Positions 43,668 to 52,618 of a stretch of 64,000 nt of DNA are shown here, piece after piece. A program made the translations under genes and the position numbers. The DNA is from Blastobasis lacticolella. Taxonomy: Eukaryota > Arthropoda > Insecta > Lepidoptera > Blastobasidae. Numbering within the stretch: the first letter of the stretch is position 1; each line of letters starts with the position of its first letter. Under the pieces are notes generated by a model, which saw nothing but the letters and a program-made list of their open reading frames with translations, was not told the DNA's origin and did no database searches. The DNA is taken from the NCBI GenBank assembly GCA_905147135.1, contig LR990060.1, positions 10,928,001 through 10,992,000 of the forward strand. The letters run 5' to 3'.

Positions 43668-45029
43668 ATGCGTGTGCTCACATTCGTCGCGTTACTGGGC
43701 GCCTTAGCCTCCAGCGACGCCACACATATGCATCTGAAGGACAAAATACACTCCAAGCACCAGTATCTCCCATCAGGTCCAGTGGTCCCGCAGTTCGTTC
43801 CATCGTTTCAACCTGCCCAGCAATTCCTGCAGCCTGTACAACCCCAAGTGATAGAAATCCCACAAGCACCGCAAGTGGTGGAGATCCCGCAGCCACAACC
43901 GATCTACGCGCCACAGGTCATCCAGACTGGAGGTCATGGATGGAAAAATCATGCATGGAAAGAACATCCATGGAAATTGAAGCTGAAACATAAGAAGTAC
44001 GGCGGCGGGGGCGGCGGCGGCGGGGGCGGCGGCGGTGGCGGGGGCGGCGGGTTTGTCGTACCTTCACAACAGTTCGGCCCACAGGTCATAGTCCAACCCC
44101 AGCAGCAACAACAAGTAGTGATTCCCCAACAGCCACAACAAATAGTTATTCCCCAGCAGCCACAACAGGTAGTGATACCCCAGCAACAACAACAAGTAGT
44201 GATTCCCCAGCAGCCACAACAGGTAGTGATACCCCAGCAGCCGCAACAAGTAGTAATTCCCCAGCAGCCGCAACAAGTCGTGATTCCCCAGCAGCCACAA
44301 CAGGTAGTGAGACCCCAGCAGCCGCAACAGGTAGTCATACCCCAGCAGCCGCAACAGGTAGTCATACCTCAGCAGCCACAACAGGTAGTCATACCCCAGC
44401 AGCCGCAATTTATTCCTCAACAACCTCAACAGATAGTCATTCCTCAAGGGCCCCAGGTGATCAAACCCAACCCCCAGAATATATACCCTAACTCCCAGCC
44501 TATATATCCCCAACCAGTATCTCCGGGTGACCACTCGCAGCAATGGGGTATACAGTACCAAGGCCAGTTTGTTCTATTCAAGAAACAGGCCTTCGCGTCC
44601 GGTTGCGGCATCCCGCGTGAGGTCACCGTCCAATTCCCGGAAGGAACCAACAATAATTACGTAATCTCGCACATCGTGGCCAAAGACAACATCGCTGATG
44701 GCCGTGGGACCGTCGCCATTGTGCAAGGAGGCGTCGGCTCTACATACGTGACGTTGAAGATCTCAGGCCAGGTATACGCTAATGTGGACTTCACCATCAC
44801 CATTTACTCCGTTGGGGGTCAAGGATCTGGTAACGGTGGCGGATCATACTTATCCTGCGCACCACCACAAGTGATAGCGCTGTCCTATCAGAACTACGGT
44901 TTAGGCTCTGGTGGCAGTAGTTTAAGCCAGCAACGAGAAGGCGGTGATAATCCCGACCAAGATGAGGGCAAACAATCGGCTCAAGCGGAACCTCAAGAAG
45001 GACCAGATGGCCAATACCAATACTCTTAA
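43668..45029 (+). CDS. Giant secreted MBF2 protein with Gly run and VIPQQPQQ repeats
   Basis: From the Met at 43668 the protein has 453 residues, four times the family's usual size. Signal peptide MRVLTFVALLGALASSDA, then a His/Lys- and Pro/Gln/Val-rich region (with repeated PQV(I/V)EIPQ words) and a Trp/His/Lys patch (GWKNHAWKEHPWKLKLKHKK). Next come 17 consecutive glycines (44001-44051, residues 112-128), about 13 tandem nine-residue units of VVIPQQPQQ type (about residues 139-265), a Pro/Asn linker, and an MBF2 domain (about residues 294-384) with VISHIVAKDNIADGRGTVAI, the QGGVGSTYVTLKIS strand and VDFTITIYS. A hydrophilic Gly/Ser then acidic/Gln tail ends it. The layout suggests an extracellular structural protein that uses MBF2 as a terminal module; this is inference. 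Poly(A) signals at 45109 and 45128. Confidence 0.88.
   Translation: MRVLTFVALLGALASSDATHMHLKDKIHSKHQYLPSGPVVPQFVPSFQPAQQFLQPVQPQVIEIPQAPQVVEIPQPQPIYAPQVIQTGGHGWKNHAWKEHPWKLKLKHKKYGGGGGGGGGGGGGGGGGFVVPSQQFGPQVIVQPQQQQQVVIPQQPQQIVIPQQPQQVVIPQQQQQVVIPQQPQQVVIPQQPQQVVIPQQPQQVVIPQQPQQVVRPQQPQQVVIPQQPQQVVIPQQPQQVVIPQQPQFIPQQPQQIVIPQGPQVIKPNPQNIYPNSQPIYPQPVSPGDHSQQWGIQYQGQFVLFKKQAFASGCGIPREVTVQFPEGTNNNYVISHIVAKDNIADGRGTVAIVQGGVGSTYVTLKISGQVYANVDFTITIYSVGGQGSGNGGGSYLSCAPPQVIALSYQNYGLGSGGSSLSQQREGGDNPDQDEGKQSAQAEPQEGPDGQYQYS
44085..44455 (+). repeat. 27-bp coding tandem repeat
   Basis: Units of the form gtagtgataccccagcagcc plus caacag, nine codons each, repeated about 13 times with synonymous changes and rare replacements (one VVR, one QQQQQ unit). 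The array keeps the reading frame throughout, evidence that it is translated. The long minus-strand open frames across it are a by-product of the repeat. Confidence 0.9.
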
Positions 45030-45108
45030 GTAGCAGCTGACAAAGATACGAAGCATATAAAAAGGAAATACTGATTTACATGAATAGGACACATACTGCT
45101 TTGTTCAA

Positions 45109-45133
45109 AATAAATTGTACTTAATGCAATAAA
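45109..45133 (+). promoter_or_regulatory. Two poly(A) signals of the 43668 gene
   Basis: AATAAA at 45109-45114 and again at 45128-45133, 80 and 99 bp after the stop codon. The LINE begins just downstream. Confidence 0.65.
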
Positions 45134-45139
45134 ATCTTT

Positions 45140-47097
45140 GTTCGAGATAGTGTGTTTTTCATAACGTACCGCCTTTTTCAAAACCTGATTCCTCTGCACT
45201 AAACACCATCATTTCAAAACAACGAAAATCTAATCTACGGGAAGTTGAAAAAAACATTTTAGCCATTAATTCTAATGCTCAAGGTGTAGACGGTATCGGT
45301 CGTAGAATGATTGTCCTTAGCTTGGATGTGACGCTTCCTATACTCCATCATATTTTTAATGTATCCCTTAGTACCTCCACTTTTCCCAGCTGTTGGCGGA
45401 AAGCTGCAGTTATCCCTATTCCTAAAGCCAGTAACCCTTCCGCTCCTTCACAGTTTCGACCTATCTCCATTTTGCCTTTCCTCTCCAAAGTCCTGGAACG
45501 CCTTGTTCATCATCAGCTTAGTGTGTTTGTCAACTCCGAAAACCTCCTCAGTCCTTTCCAATCTGGTTTCCGCCCTGGCCATAGCACAGCTACTGCTCTT
45601 ACCAAGGTGTCTGATGATGTACGCCTTGCAATGTCCAATCAGCAACTCACTGTTATTGCATTGCTAGACTTCAGTAATGCATTCAACACTGTGGATCACG
45701 ACATCCTCCTCGCAATGTTACGGTCGCTGCATCTGTCGGACACTGTTATAGAATGGTTTAGCAGCTATCTTCTTGGACGCCAGCAGTGTATTCGTGCTGA
45801 TGACAGAGTCTCAAGCAATGCTGACATCTGTGCGGGTGTTCCCCAGGGCGGTGTACTATCTCCTCTTCTTTTTACCATATTTATAAACTTCCTTACTCCC
45901 CTCCTCTCTTGTTCTTACCATATGTATGCTGACGACATCCAAATTTACACCCACGCTCCTGCCGATGAGCTGGACACCGCAATAGCAGCGCTAAATGGGA
46001 ATCTAAAAACTATCCTTGAGTGGAGTCTGGCTCATGGACTGGCGGTTAACCCTGACAAGTCGCAGGTTATTATAATTGGTGGGTCTAAGCAGGTGGGTCA
46101 ACCTATTTATGGTAGCCTTCCGCCAGTTATTTTCAATGGCGTAGTGCTCCCCTATAGTAGCGTGGTCAAGAATTTGGAGATTTTCTTCGACACAACACTG
46201 TCTTGGTCCCATCACGTTGCTCAACTAAGCAGACGAATTTTTGCCGCAGTTTCTGCCCTAAAAAGGTGGAAAAATCTGCTTCCTATCAGAACCAAGATTG
46301 AGCTTGCGCAAGCCCTCCTCCACCCTATACTTGACTACGCGGACGACTGCTTCCTTGACCTCAATGAGGATCTCCTTGACAAACTCGAGCGTCTACAGAA
46401 CATCGGTATTCGGTTTATATATGGGCTGCGCAAGTTCGACCACGTCTCTAATTTTCGTAAGAAGCTGCGGTGGCTTTTGATTAGGCTGCGGCGGGATGAG
46501 CATGTGTTGGTACTGTTGTATAAAATTCTGTTCAATCCCCGTTCTCCCAAATACCTTAGAGATGGCTTCAGATTCCAGAGTGTTGACCTAGCCCGGAATC
46601 TTCGATCAGCTCACGATAATACTCTGAGGCCACCGTTTACTCGATCTGGCTATTTTAAAGAGTCCTTCACTGTGAAAGCTACCGTCTTGTGGAATCAGTT
46701 ACCCAAAGAGATTCGTCACTCCAAGTCACTCAACTCCTTTAAGGCAAAGTTGCGCACGCATCTACTCTCGGCTGGCATATGAATTTTGATGTCCTTAATT
46801 GGCAATTTTTTATTTTATTAAGTTTATGTAGGTGTATTATCTATATATATTAGTTTTGTTATATGTGTATTTTCGCATGTAAGTGTATATTTCTACTTTA
46901 CATATATATCCATCTTTATAAGTCCATGTTGTTGACTTGCCTGTGTATCAAGCGGTTCTCTACACAAAGGTTGCCTGGTAGAGATCGCTTACAGCGATAA
47001 GGCCGCCTTTGCCCACAACTAGTTATGGTTTTTTGTCGGAACTTTTTAATGTAATTATTCTTGTGTGAGCAATAAAGAATTTATCTATCTATCTAAG
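45140..47097 (+). mobile_element. 5'-truncated non-LTR retrotransposon (CR1/Jockey group)
   Basis: One frame remains open from at least 45166 through the ATG at 45307 to the stop at 46780-46782. It encodes the reverse transcriptase but no endonuclease domain or first ORF. It is followed by a 310-bp 3' UTR and a tatctatctatc tail. The 3' UTR words (gatcgcttacagcgataagg, gagcaataaagaatttatc) recur at 21121-21255 and 48950, marking older copies. The low decay suggests a recent insertion. The left edge is approximate. Confidence 0.8.
45307..46782 (+). CDS. Reverse transcriptase of a truncated LINE
   Basis: 491 codons from the first Met. The palm motifs are all present: FRPISILPFLSKVLERL (about residues 50-66), motif A LLDFSNAFNTVDH with catalytic Asp-121, motif B GVPQGGVLSPLLF (about 177-189) and motif C YADD (207-210). 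The C terminus has the LINE signature FTVKATVLWNQLPKEIRHS. Frame reading continues upstream of this Met (K-N-I-L-A-I-N-S-N-A-Q-G-V-D-G-I), so the ATG is internal and the copy is N-terminally truncated, without the apurinic endonuclease needed for autonomous target cutting. There are no internal stops. Group assignment (CR1/Daphne-like rather than Jockey proper) is tentative. Confidence 0.85.
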   Translation: MIVLSLDVTLPILHHIFNVSLSTSTFPSCWRKAAVIPIPKASNPSAPSQFRPISILPFLSKVLERLVHHQLSVFVNSENLLSPFQSGFRPGHSTATALTKVSDDVRLAMSNQQLTVIALLDFSNAFNTVDHDILLAMLRSLHLSDTVIEWFSSYLLGRQQCIRADDRVSSNADICAGVPQGGVLSPLLFTIFINFLTPLLSCSYHMYADDIQIYTHAPADELDTAIAALNGNLKTILEWSLAHGLAVNPDKSQVIIIGGSKQVGQPIYGSLPPVIFNGVVLPYSSVVKNLEIFFDTTLSWSHHVAQLSRRIFAAVSALKRWKNLLPIRTKIELAQALLHPILDYADDCFLDLNEDLLDKLERLQNIGIRFIYGLRKFDHVSNFRKKLRWLLIRLRRDEHVLVLLYKILFNPRSPKYLRDGFRFQSVDLARNLRSAHDNTLRPPFTRSGYFKESFTVKATVLWNQLPKEIRHSKSLNSFKAKLRTHLLSAGI

Positions 47098-47524
47098 AGA
47101 AAAATTTCACCAAGAGTCCTACAGGGCAGCATTTTAGAGCCTCATTAATCTTTGTAATATCAACCCGTTTGACTTTGTACAGGTGAAAACTATTAAATTT
47201 TCCCAGTTCATTATGTCATTCGTTGATGAAAACCCAAGAGAGAGAAGCGGCGGAGGAGTTTTTTGAAGGTAAACTTTACTGCTTTAATTACTACGTTGAA
47301 TTTCGACATAAATTATACTCTGTGCGTTACCCTGGTGTGTTGTTTAATGTTGTCTAGAATAATGCAAGTTTTTTTTAATCCATTCAGTACTTGACTCATA
47401 TCTTCAGCAGCACAGATATTTCTATTTCTCGTAACGATAAGATCAAAGTGAAAGAGTTCCATTCAATGTAGAAATTACTGTAGTAAATAAGTCTAATTAT
47501 TCACGAGTTAATAATGCGTTATGT

Positions 47525-47660
47525 ATCGGAGCCGACAACCTGGTAAAGATCGCAGGTACCAGCTGAATGCGAAAGGCACAGGACCGGCCTTTGTGGAGAT
47601 CTCTGGGGGGGGGCTACGCCCAGCAGTGGGCGTCTTCAGGCTGATATGATGATGATGTAT
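47525..47660 (+). mobile_element. RTE-like LINE 3' end fragment, family E
   Basis: 'gatcgcaggtaccagctgaa', 'gaccggcctttgtggagatc' and 'cagcagtgggcgtcttcagg' followed by atgatgatg match the end of the 13175 copy. Confidence 0.8.
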
Positions 47661-48090
47661 CGGAGAGCTAATAGGTACTTATTTATTTATTTATACTTCA
47701 TGCACAAACAGTACATTGGCGGACTTAAAGCTAAAATAGCATTATCTACCAGTCTACCAGGAGAGATAACAGTTGACAAAAAGGTACTTCAATAGATATG
47801 TTAATCATCATCATTATAATCACCTACGGTATGTATAATAAAATTAATGACGGTCGCAGTGTGGAGTCGCCTAGCGACTGACGGAACCCTTCGGCTATAT
47901 TATATTAATATATTTATTTTATTTATATTATGTGAAGAAAATGGAACCATGAACTAATAAAACTTGATATCACTGCTTAAATATCTAACATATAGCACAC
48001 CATAATTTTTGTACTAATAGTTAATTCATAGTATTTTAAGTATCGATAAAAATTATACCTAAATTGTATGTTTTTGTTCTACTTCTATAT
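47661..48090. other. Intergenic, AT-rich
   Basis: A LINE 3' trace (ttatttatttatttatactt, then gcacaaacagtacattggcgg) lies at 47680-47760. The rest is unrecognised, and the promoter of the broken MBF2 gene lies at its right end (tatttaa at 48092, acagt at 48116). Confidence 0.4.
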
Positions 48091-48175
48091 TTATTTAAAG
48101 AAATATCGAGCATATACAGTGTTTATGAAGTTGTGAAGCGATCACCGTACCTTAGCAGAAGTACCTAGTATAAAC

Positions 48176-48731
48176 ATGCCAGCACTTAATTTACTTGTCG
48201 GTTTCTTTGTGTTGGCCGCCACATATGCCGCCCCAAAAAACGCCGACCACTCAACTTTTTGGGGCACAGTAGATGATGGAGACTACGTGATACATGGAGA
48301 CAGGCATGGGATCGTTCAAGAGGTATATTAGAGGATTCCTTAGAGGCGGGCAACGCATTGGTAGCACCCCTGGTGTTGTGACCACTTTCCATCAGGTGGC
48401 CCGCATGCCTGTTTGTCTGACGGAAAATATATAAAAAAAAGAGATTCGTTGGACGCATCAATAAAGATAGCCCTCTTTATCTGGAATTCGGATTCACAGC
48501 TATCGAAGCCTGTCATAGGCATGCCAAAACTGTTGGTACTCCAAGAATAGTGAGCGGTGGATTATTACAAACGTTGCGATCGAGGTGTCAAGCGTTGACC
48601 ATAAGAAATTGTATTGTCATAATGAATCGGATTTTACTGTAGTTAATTATGGCCGGAATTTTTCTAACGGCACTTTCCCTGGCGTTTTAATAGAACTGCA
48701 AAATTCGCTGAAACAATCAATAATTGGGTAA
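48176..48731 (+). pseudogene. Broken MBF2/REPAT-family gene interrupted by a retroelement
   Basis: Block 1 (48176-48302) encodes a signal peptide (MPALNLLVGFFVLAATYAAP) and a segment with DHSTFWGTVDDGDYVIHGD, matching DHSKTWGAIRSSDFVIHEGD of the gene at 54465. It then runs into a family D LINE end (48303-48440) and a stop. Block 2 (48481-48572) resumes with FTAIEACHRHAKT and RIVSGGLLQ, matching the TAIEAIDN and VNGGLF regions of 52619. A frame change at about 48571-48573 leads to block 3 (to a TAA at 48729), with VAIEVSSVDHKK and DFTVVNYGRNFS, the counterpart of the terminal DFNIKIYSRN. The domain order is preserved but the product cannot be made intact. Confidence 0.8.
48303..48440 (+). mobile_element. 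LINE 3' end, family D, inside the MBF2 pseudogene
   Basis: This runs from 'gcatgggatcgttcaagagg' through 'gaggcgggcaacgcattggt' and 'gaccactttccatcaggtgg' to an A-rich tail at about 48422-48440. It is about 138 bp long and in the same orientation as the gene it disrupts. Confidence 0.8.
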
Positions 48732-48763
48732 ACATTATTTTAGGACTATAAGCTTTTATTGAG

Positions 48764-49300
48764 GTGTATTCGTTTTGTTTTTTAATTATGATAAGTGTTA
48801 CAAAAATTACACTTACAATCCCGTCCCGTCCCTGGATGAGAGTGTTATTAGAAAGTCTAAAGATGCTTGAAATCGTTCAAAAAGGCGAAGTCGGCCGAGC
48901 CTCATTGCTATCACAAGCACAACACAAACCTAATACTTTTCCGAAAGGTTCTCTGGAAGATATCGCTTAAAGTGATAAGGACATCTTTCCGCGCATATAA
49001 AATGTTAGTATTTTTTCCGTTATGTAAATTTTACGAGTTTTTACTTACTTACTTTTATAACCCTAAGCTACCCAGCTAATCTTTTTATAACTTCTATGAT
49101 TATGGTTTTTGAACTAATGCGTTTTGATTTTTTAACTTTGAACGTTGTAAATTGCGATCGTTATCTCTTTAATAACTGTTGTGGATTTGCTTTTATATAT
49201 TTTGTGTAACCGATCTAGTAGTAGATTTTTATTATATGCTCAATGAATTACCTATATGATGACGATGTATATTGTACATTACTAGAATAAATGAATATAA
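48764..49300. other. Intergenic with LINE 3' UTR trace
   Basis: 48940-49000 ('gttctctggaagatatcgct', 'taaagtgataaggacatc') is a decayed copy of the 3' UTR of the 45140 LINE. No gene is seen. Confidence 0.45.
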
Positions 49301-49304
49301 TAAA

Positions 49305-49932
49305 TCTTTATATATATAATTCTTCTGTGAGTGTGTATGTCACTGAACTTCTCTCAAACGACTGGACCGATTTTGATGAAATTTTTTGTGTGTGTTCAAG
49401 GGGATCTGGGCATGGTTTAGATTCACACCTAAGGTGTAGGGTAGGTGTAGGGTAGGTGTAGGGTAGGTGTAGGGTAGGTGTAGGGTAGGTGTAGGGTAGG
49501 TGTAGGGTAGGTGTAGGGTAGGTGTAGGGTAGGTGTAGGGTAGGTGTAGGGTAGGTGTAGGGTAGGTGTAGGGTAAGTGTAAGGTAGGTGTAGGGTAGGT
49601 GTAGGGTAGGTGTAGGGTAAGTGTAGGGTAGGTGTAGGGTAGGTGTAGGGTAGGTGTAGGGTAGGTGTAGGGTAGGTGTAGGGTAGGTGTAGGGTAGGTG
49701 TAGGGTAGGTGTAGGGTAGGTGTAGGGTAGGTGTAGGGTAGGTGTAGGGTAGGTGTAGGGTAGGTGTAGGGTAAGTATAAGGTAGGTGTAGGGTAGGTGT
49801 AGGGTAGGTGTAGGGTAGGTGTAAGGTAGGTGTAGGGTAGGTGTAGGGTAGGTGTAGGGTAGGTGTACGGTAGGTGTAGGGCAGGTGTAGGGTTAGAACG
49901 CTACGCGAACGAAGTCGCGCCGGGTCCACTAG
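49305..49932 (+). mobile_element. Complete non-autonomous Helitron carrying a minisatellite
   Basis: It starts with TC (49305) after an A and ends in CTAG (49929-49932) before a T, so it sits between A and T as Helitrons do. The 5' region 'ttctgtgagtgtgtatgtca' and 'actggaccgattttgatgaa' is the usual start of this lepidopteran family. The 3' end has the hairpin cgcgaacgaagtcgcg, then ccgggtcca and CTAG. The 628-bp element has no Rep/helicase coding. Most of its interior is a 12-bp tandem array. Confidence 0.85.
49434..49892 (+). repeat. 12-bp minisatellite (about 38 copies)
   Basis: Unit gtagggtaggtg, nearly perfect, with scattered gtaagt/aaggt variants. It makes one minus-strand frame open for 166 codons (LHLPYTYPTPT repeats), which is an artefact. 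Confidence 0.95.
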
Positions 49933-50129
49933 TATGAATATAATACCTACTCGTATTTACAACCCATAAGATAAATGGTGAGGTCTCAAGTCTGATGATG
50001 ATGACGGAACTGAGGGCATGGGGGCCGGATCGCTCTTTTCTCTTAAATATGGTTGAATTGGTCGATGGCCTTGGCGGACTGGCTTAGTCTTGCTGTATAA
50101 TTTAGTAGTTTTCTTAAGCATACCTACAT

Positions 50130-50222
50130 TACATGTCGGGCGCGGTTCGGCTCTATCTGGCATTGTCGGGCGCTGCCCGGCTTCGTCTGGTATTGTCGGG
50201 CACGGTCCGGCCGTGGGCGGCG
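50130..50222 (+). repeat. 30-bp GC-rich tandem repeat (three units)
   Basis: Each unit begins with 'tgtcgggc' and contains a c-c-g-g-c/t core followed by tctgg. The units start about 50133, 50163 and 50193. The neighbourhood is much GC-richer than its surroundings and precedes an (attcat)n run at 50264-50287. Confidence 0.6.
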
Positions 50223-50289
50223 TGGGGTGGGTGTTCTCTGGCCATGTGGCGGCCAACGTGTCATATTCATATTCATATTCATTTATTCG

Positions 50290-50975
50290 TAGTAATAATC
50301 ATACAACGTCATTTAAAATAGTTTCATGAATAGAATTAAGTACTAATAGTTGATGTCAATGTTAAAAAACAATTAATTCAATAGTATCAAATTATCATGA
50401 TTCGAAATTGTCAAGAATTAAATTAGTATTATAATATCAAATAATAATTAAGTCAAAACTTAAATTAAATAATTATAAGAAAAATACAAAATGCTTCAAA
50501 TATAAAATTAAATCAATATGAAATGTCAAATAGAATGTTCAAAACCTATATGTCAAATATTAATTAATCGAAATGTCAAATACAATACAATTAAACAAAT
50601 AGTCGCATACAATATTGCGTGTCACAGAAAGAAACAATTTTTTATAGTGTATTATTATTAATTGTATTCAATTAAATGACTAGAAGTGGGTGATATCAAT
50701 CTAATAACGGAGAGGGACTAAAGGCTTCGCTCATCTAAAAACTCATCTATAGAGTAGTATGCTTTTTTTATTAATGTCAATTTTAATAGCTTGCAGAACC
50801 TGTGGTAGGTTTTGCATTCACGAATATCCGTATGCAGTCTATTATAGATCCGCGGGCCCATGATATATAGCGAACGGGTAGTTTTGTCCAGTCACTGTGT
50901 GTTTCCTTCCTACTTACCTACTCCCCTCCCTTTTAACGAATGAAAGAGATATTTAATGTCCTAATCAATAAATAC
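50290..50975. other. Intergenic, probable LINE 3' region
   Basis: AT-rich sequence with many 'aatgtcaa' words following the attcat tail, as at 30030-30165. 'gcgggcccatgatatatagc' near 50852 recalls decayed LINE coding sequence. No gene. Confidence 0.4.
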
Positions 50976-50977
50976 AT

Positions 50978-51180
50978 TTATCTACACTCATAGCGTAATG
51001 TTCCAATTACATATTCGAAAACAGTCTTTTAAGGGTACACTTTTTTAACGCCAGACTATTAAATTTTAAAAAATTACTTTATCTACACTCATAGCGTAAT
51101 GTTCTAATTACATATTCGAAAACAGTCGTTAAAGGATACACATTTTTCACGCCAGTCTATAAAATTTTTAAAATTTACTT
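50978..51180 (+). repeat. 100-bp tandem duplication
   Basis: 'tttatctacactcatagcgt' starts at 50978 and again at 51078. The two units share the 'acatattcgaaaacagtc' and 'cgccag(a/t)ct' words with scattered substitutions. Confidence 0.85.
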
Positions 51181-52217
51181 TTCGATACAGTATTTCCCAT
51201 ACTATTTTCATTACAGCTGTATCGTAAAATAACTTTTTAATCATTATGCAACACTTATATTTTTTAAATTCTCGCCGGGCGCCCGGAGACCGTCAAATGT
51301 AGGCTGAATACCTAGATGTCTTTAACAAATTCAAATTCAAAATTTAAATTTTCCTGTTTATATTCTGTGTAATTATTTTCCCGCTACACAAAATATTTTT
51401 TATAATTGTTGTAATTTGTGTTTGTGAATGTTTTTTCTTATTTTAAACAAATAAATAGATAAATGTGAAAGTAGTAAAGTGAATTTCCCGCCGCTTGATA
51501 TCCTTGACGCGTAGATACAACAGAACTGACTCGCAGCTTACTACCAGCAAAGTTGAGAAAATTATAGGTACGATATTTTAACATAAAAATACGAGTGTAG
51601 ATAAAGTAATGTATGCAACTGCATATAATTAGGTATTAAAACATGAGTGTCAAACTATTATCATACTCGGCTACGCCTCGTATGATAAACAGACACTCAT
51701 GTTTTAATACCCCCTTTTATATGACAGTTGCATAAACTACTATTTCGATACAGCATTTCCCATACTATTTTCATTACAGCTGTATCGTAAAATAACTTTT
51801 TAATCATTATGCAACACTTTTATTTTTTAATATTTTGTCGGGCGCCGGGACACGGTGTAATGTAGGTTGAACACTTAGATGTCTTTAAAAATTTCAAATT
51901 CAAAATTTAATTATTCCTGATTATATTCTGTGTGATTATTTTCCCGCTAAACAGAATATTTTTTGTAATTGTTGTAATTTGTGTTTGTGAATGTTTTTTC
52001 TTATTTTAAGCAAATAAATAGATAAATGTGAAAGTAGTAAAGTGAATTGATATCCTCGACGCGTAGATACAACAGAACTGACGCGCAGCTTACTTCCAGC
52101 TGAGTTGAGAAAATTATAGGTACGATATTTTAACATAAAAATATGAGTGTAGATAAAGTAGTGTATGCAACTGCATATAATTAGGTATTATATGACAGTT
52201 GCATAAACTACTATTTC
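51181..52217 (+). repeat. Tandem duplication of about 450 bp, copies differing by a palindrome
   Basis: Unit 1 (51181-51743) and unit 2 (51744-52217) both begin ttcgatacag and run in parallel through 'attacagctgtatcgtaaaa', 'attttcccgcta' and 'gacgcgtagatacaacagaa' to 'gcatataattaggta'. Unit 1 then has a long palindrome (51632-51711) before 'tatatgacagttgcataaac', while unit 2 passes directly from 'aggta' to it. No gene is encoded; the minus frame 51936-52136 is chance. Confidence 0.88.
51632..51711. repeat. Nested palindrome
   Basis: Outer arms of 20 bp, ggtattaaaacatgagtgtc (51632-51651) and its exact complement (51692-51711), enclose a second pair, tatcatac (51659-51666) and gtatgata (51680-51687). 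Confidence 0.9.
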
Positions 52218-52618
52218 AGTCGAGTTGAGTTGGAAGGTGACCATAGGATCTACTGAACGCTACAAGATCACCCCATTGTGATTAGGCTGTTTGGAACAGT
52301 CTTATTAAAGATGATTTAAGAAATGTTGTCTTAGGAATACTGAAACAAGGATATTTACTAGTAAGAAAAAAATATTTTACAGAAGTAAACTGTACTTACA
52401 ATATAATAGTACCAAAAATATTTGATTGCGCCGAAATGCGGGCAGGTTCCCGTTATCGGAAATCGGCCCAGGCTCATGCAGCCGCATTGACCCGGGACTC
52501 TTTGGTTGGCTAGGTTAATCAGCTGATCAATGCTAATACAAATAAAATTTAAATCAGCAAACAGGCAGTTAGAGTCTAGTACCCTACCCAGAGTAACCTA
52601 CACAACACTGCGTCTAGT

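Noticed and set aside
43949..44561. Long minus-strand open frames (138 and 165 codons) opposite the large MBF2 gene
   Set aside because: They exist only because the 27-bp repeat has no stops in these frames; they give TTCCGCWGI- and LLRLLGYHYL-type strings with no start context or signal.
49434..49892. CRISPR-like regular array
   Set aside because: The units are contiguous 12-mers without spacers, in a eukaryotic Helitron.
49429..49929. 166-codon minus-strand frame of LHLPYTYPTPT repeats
   Set aside because: It is the translation of the 12-bp minisatellite inside a Helitron, with no promoter or non-repeat coding.
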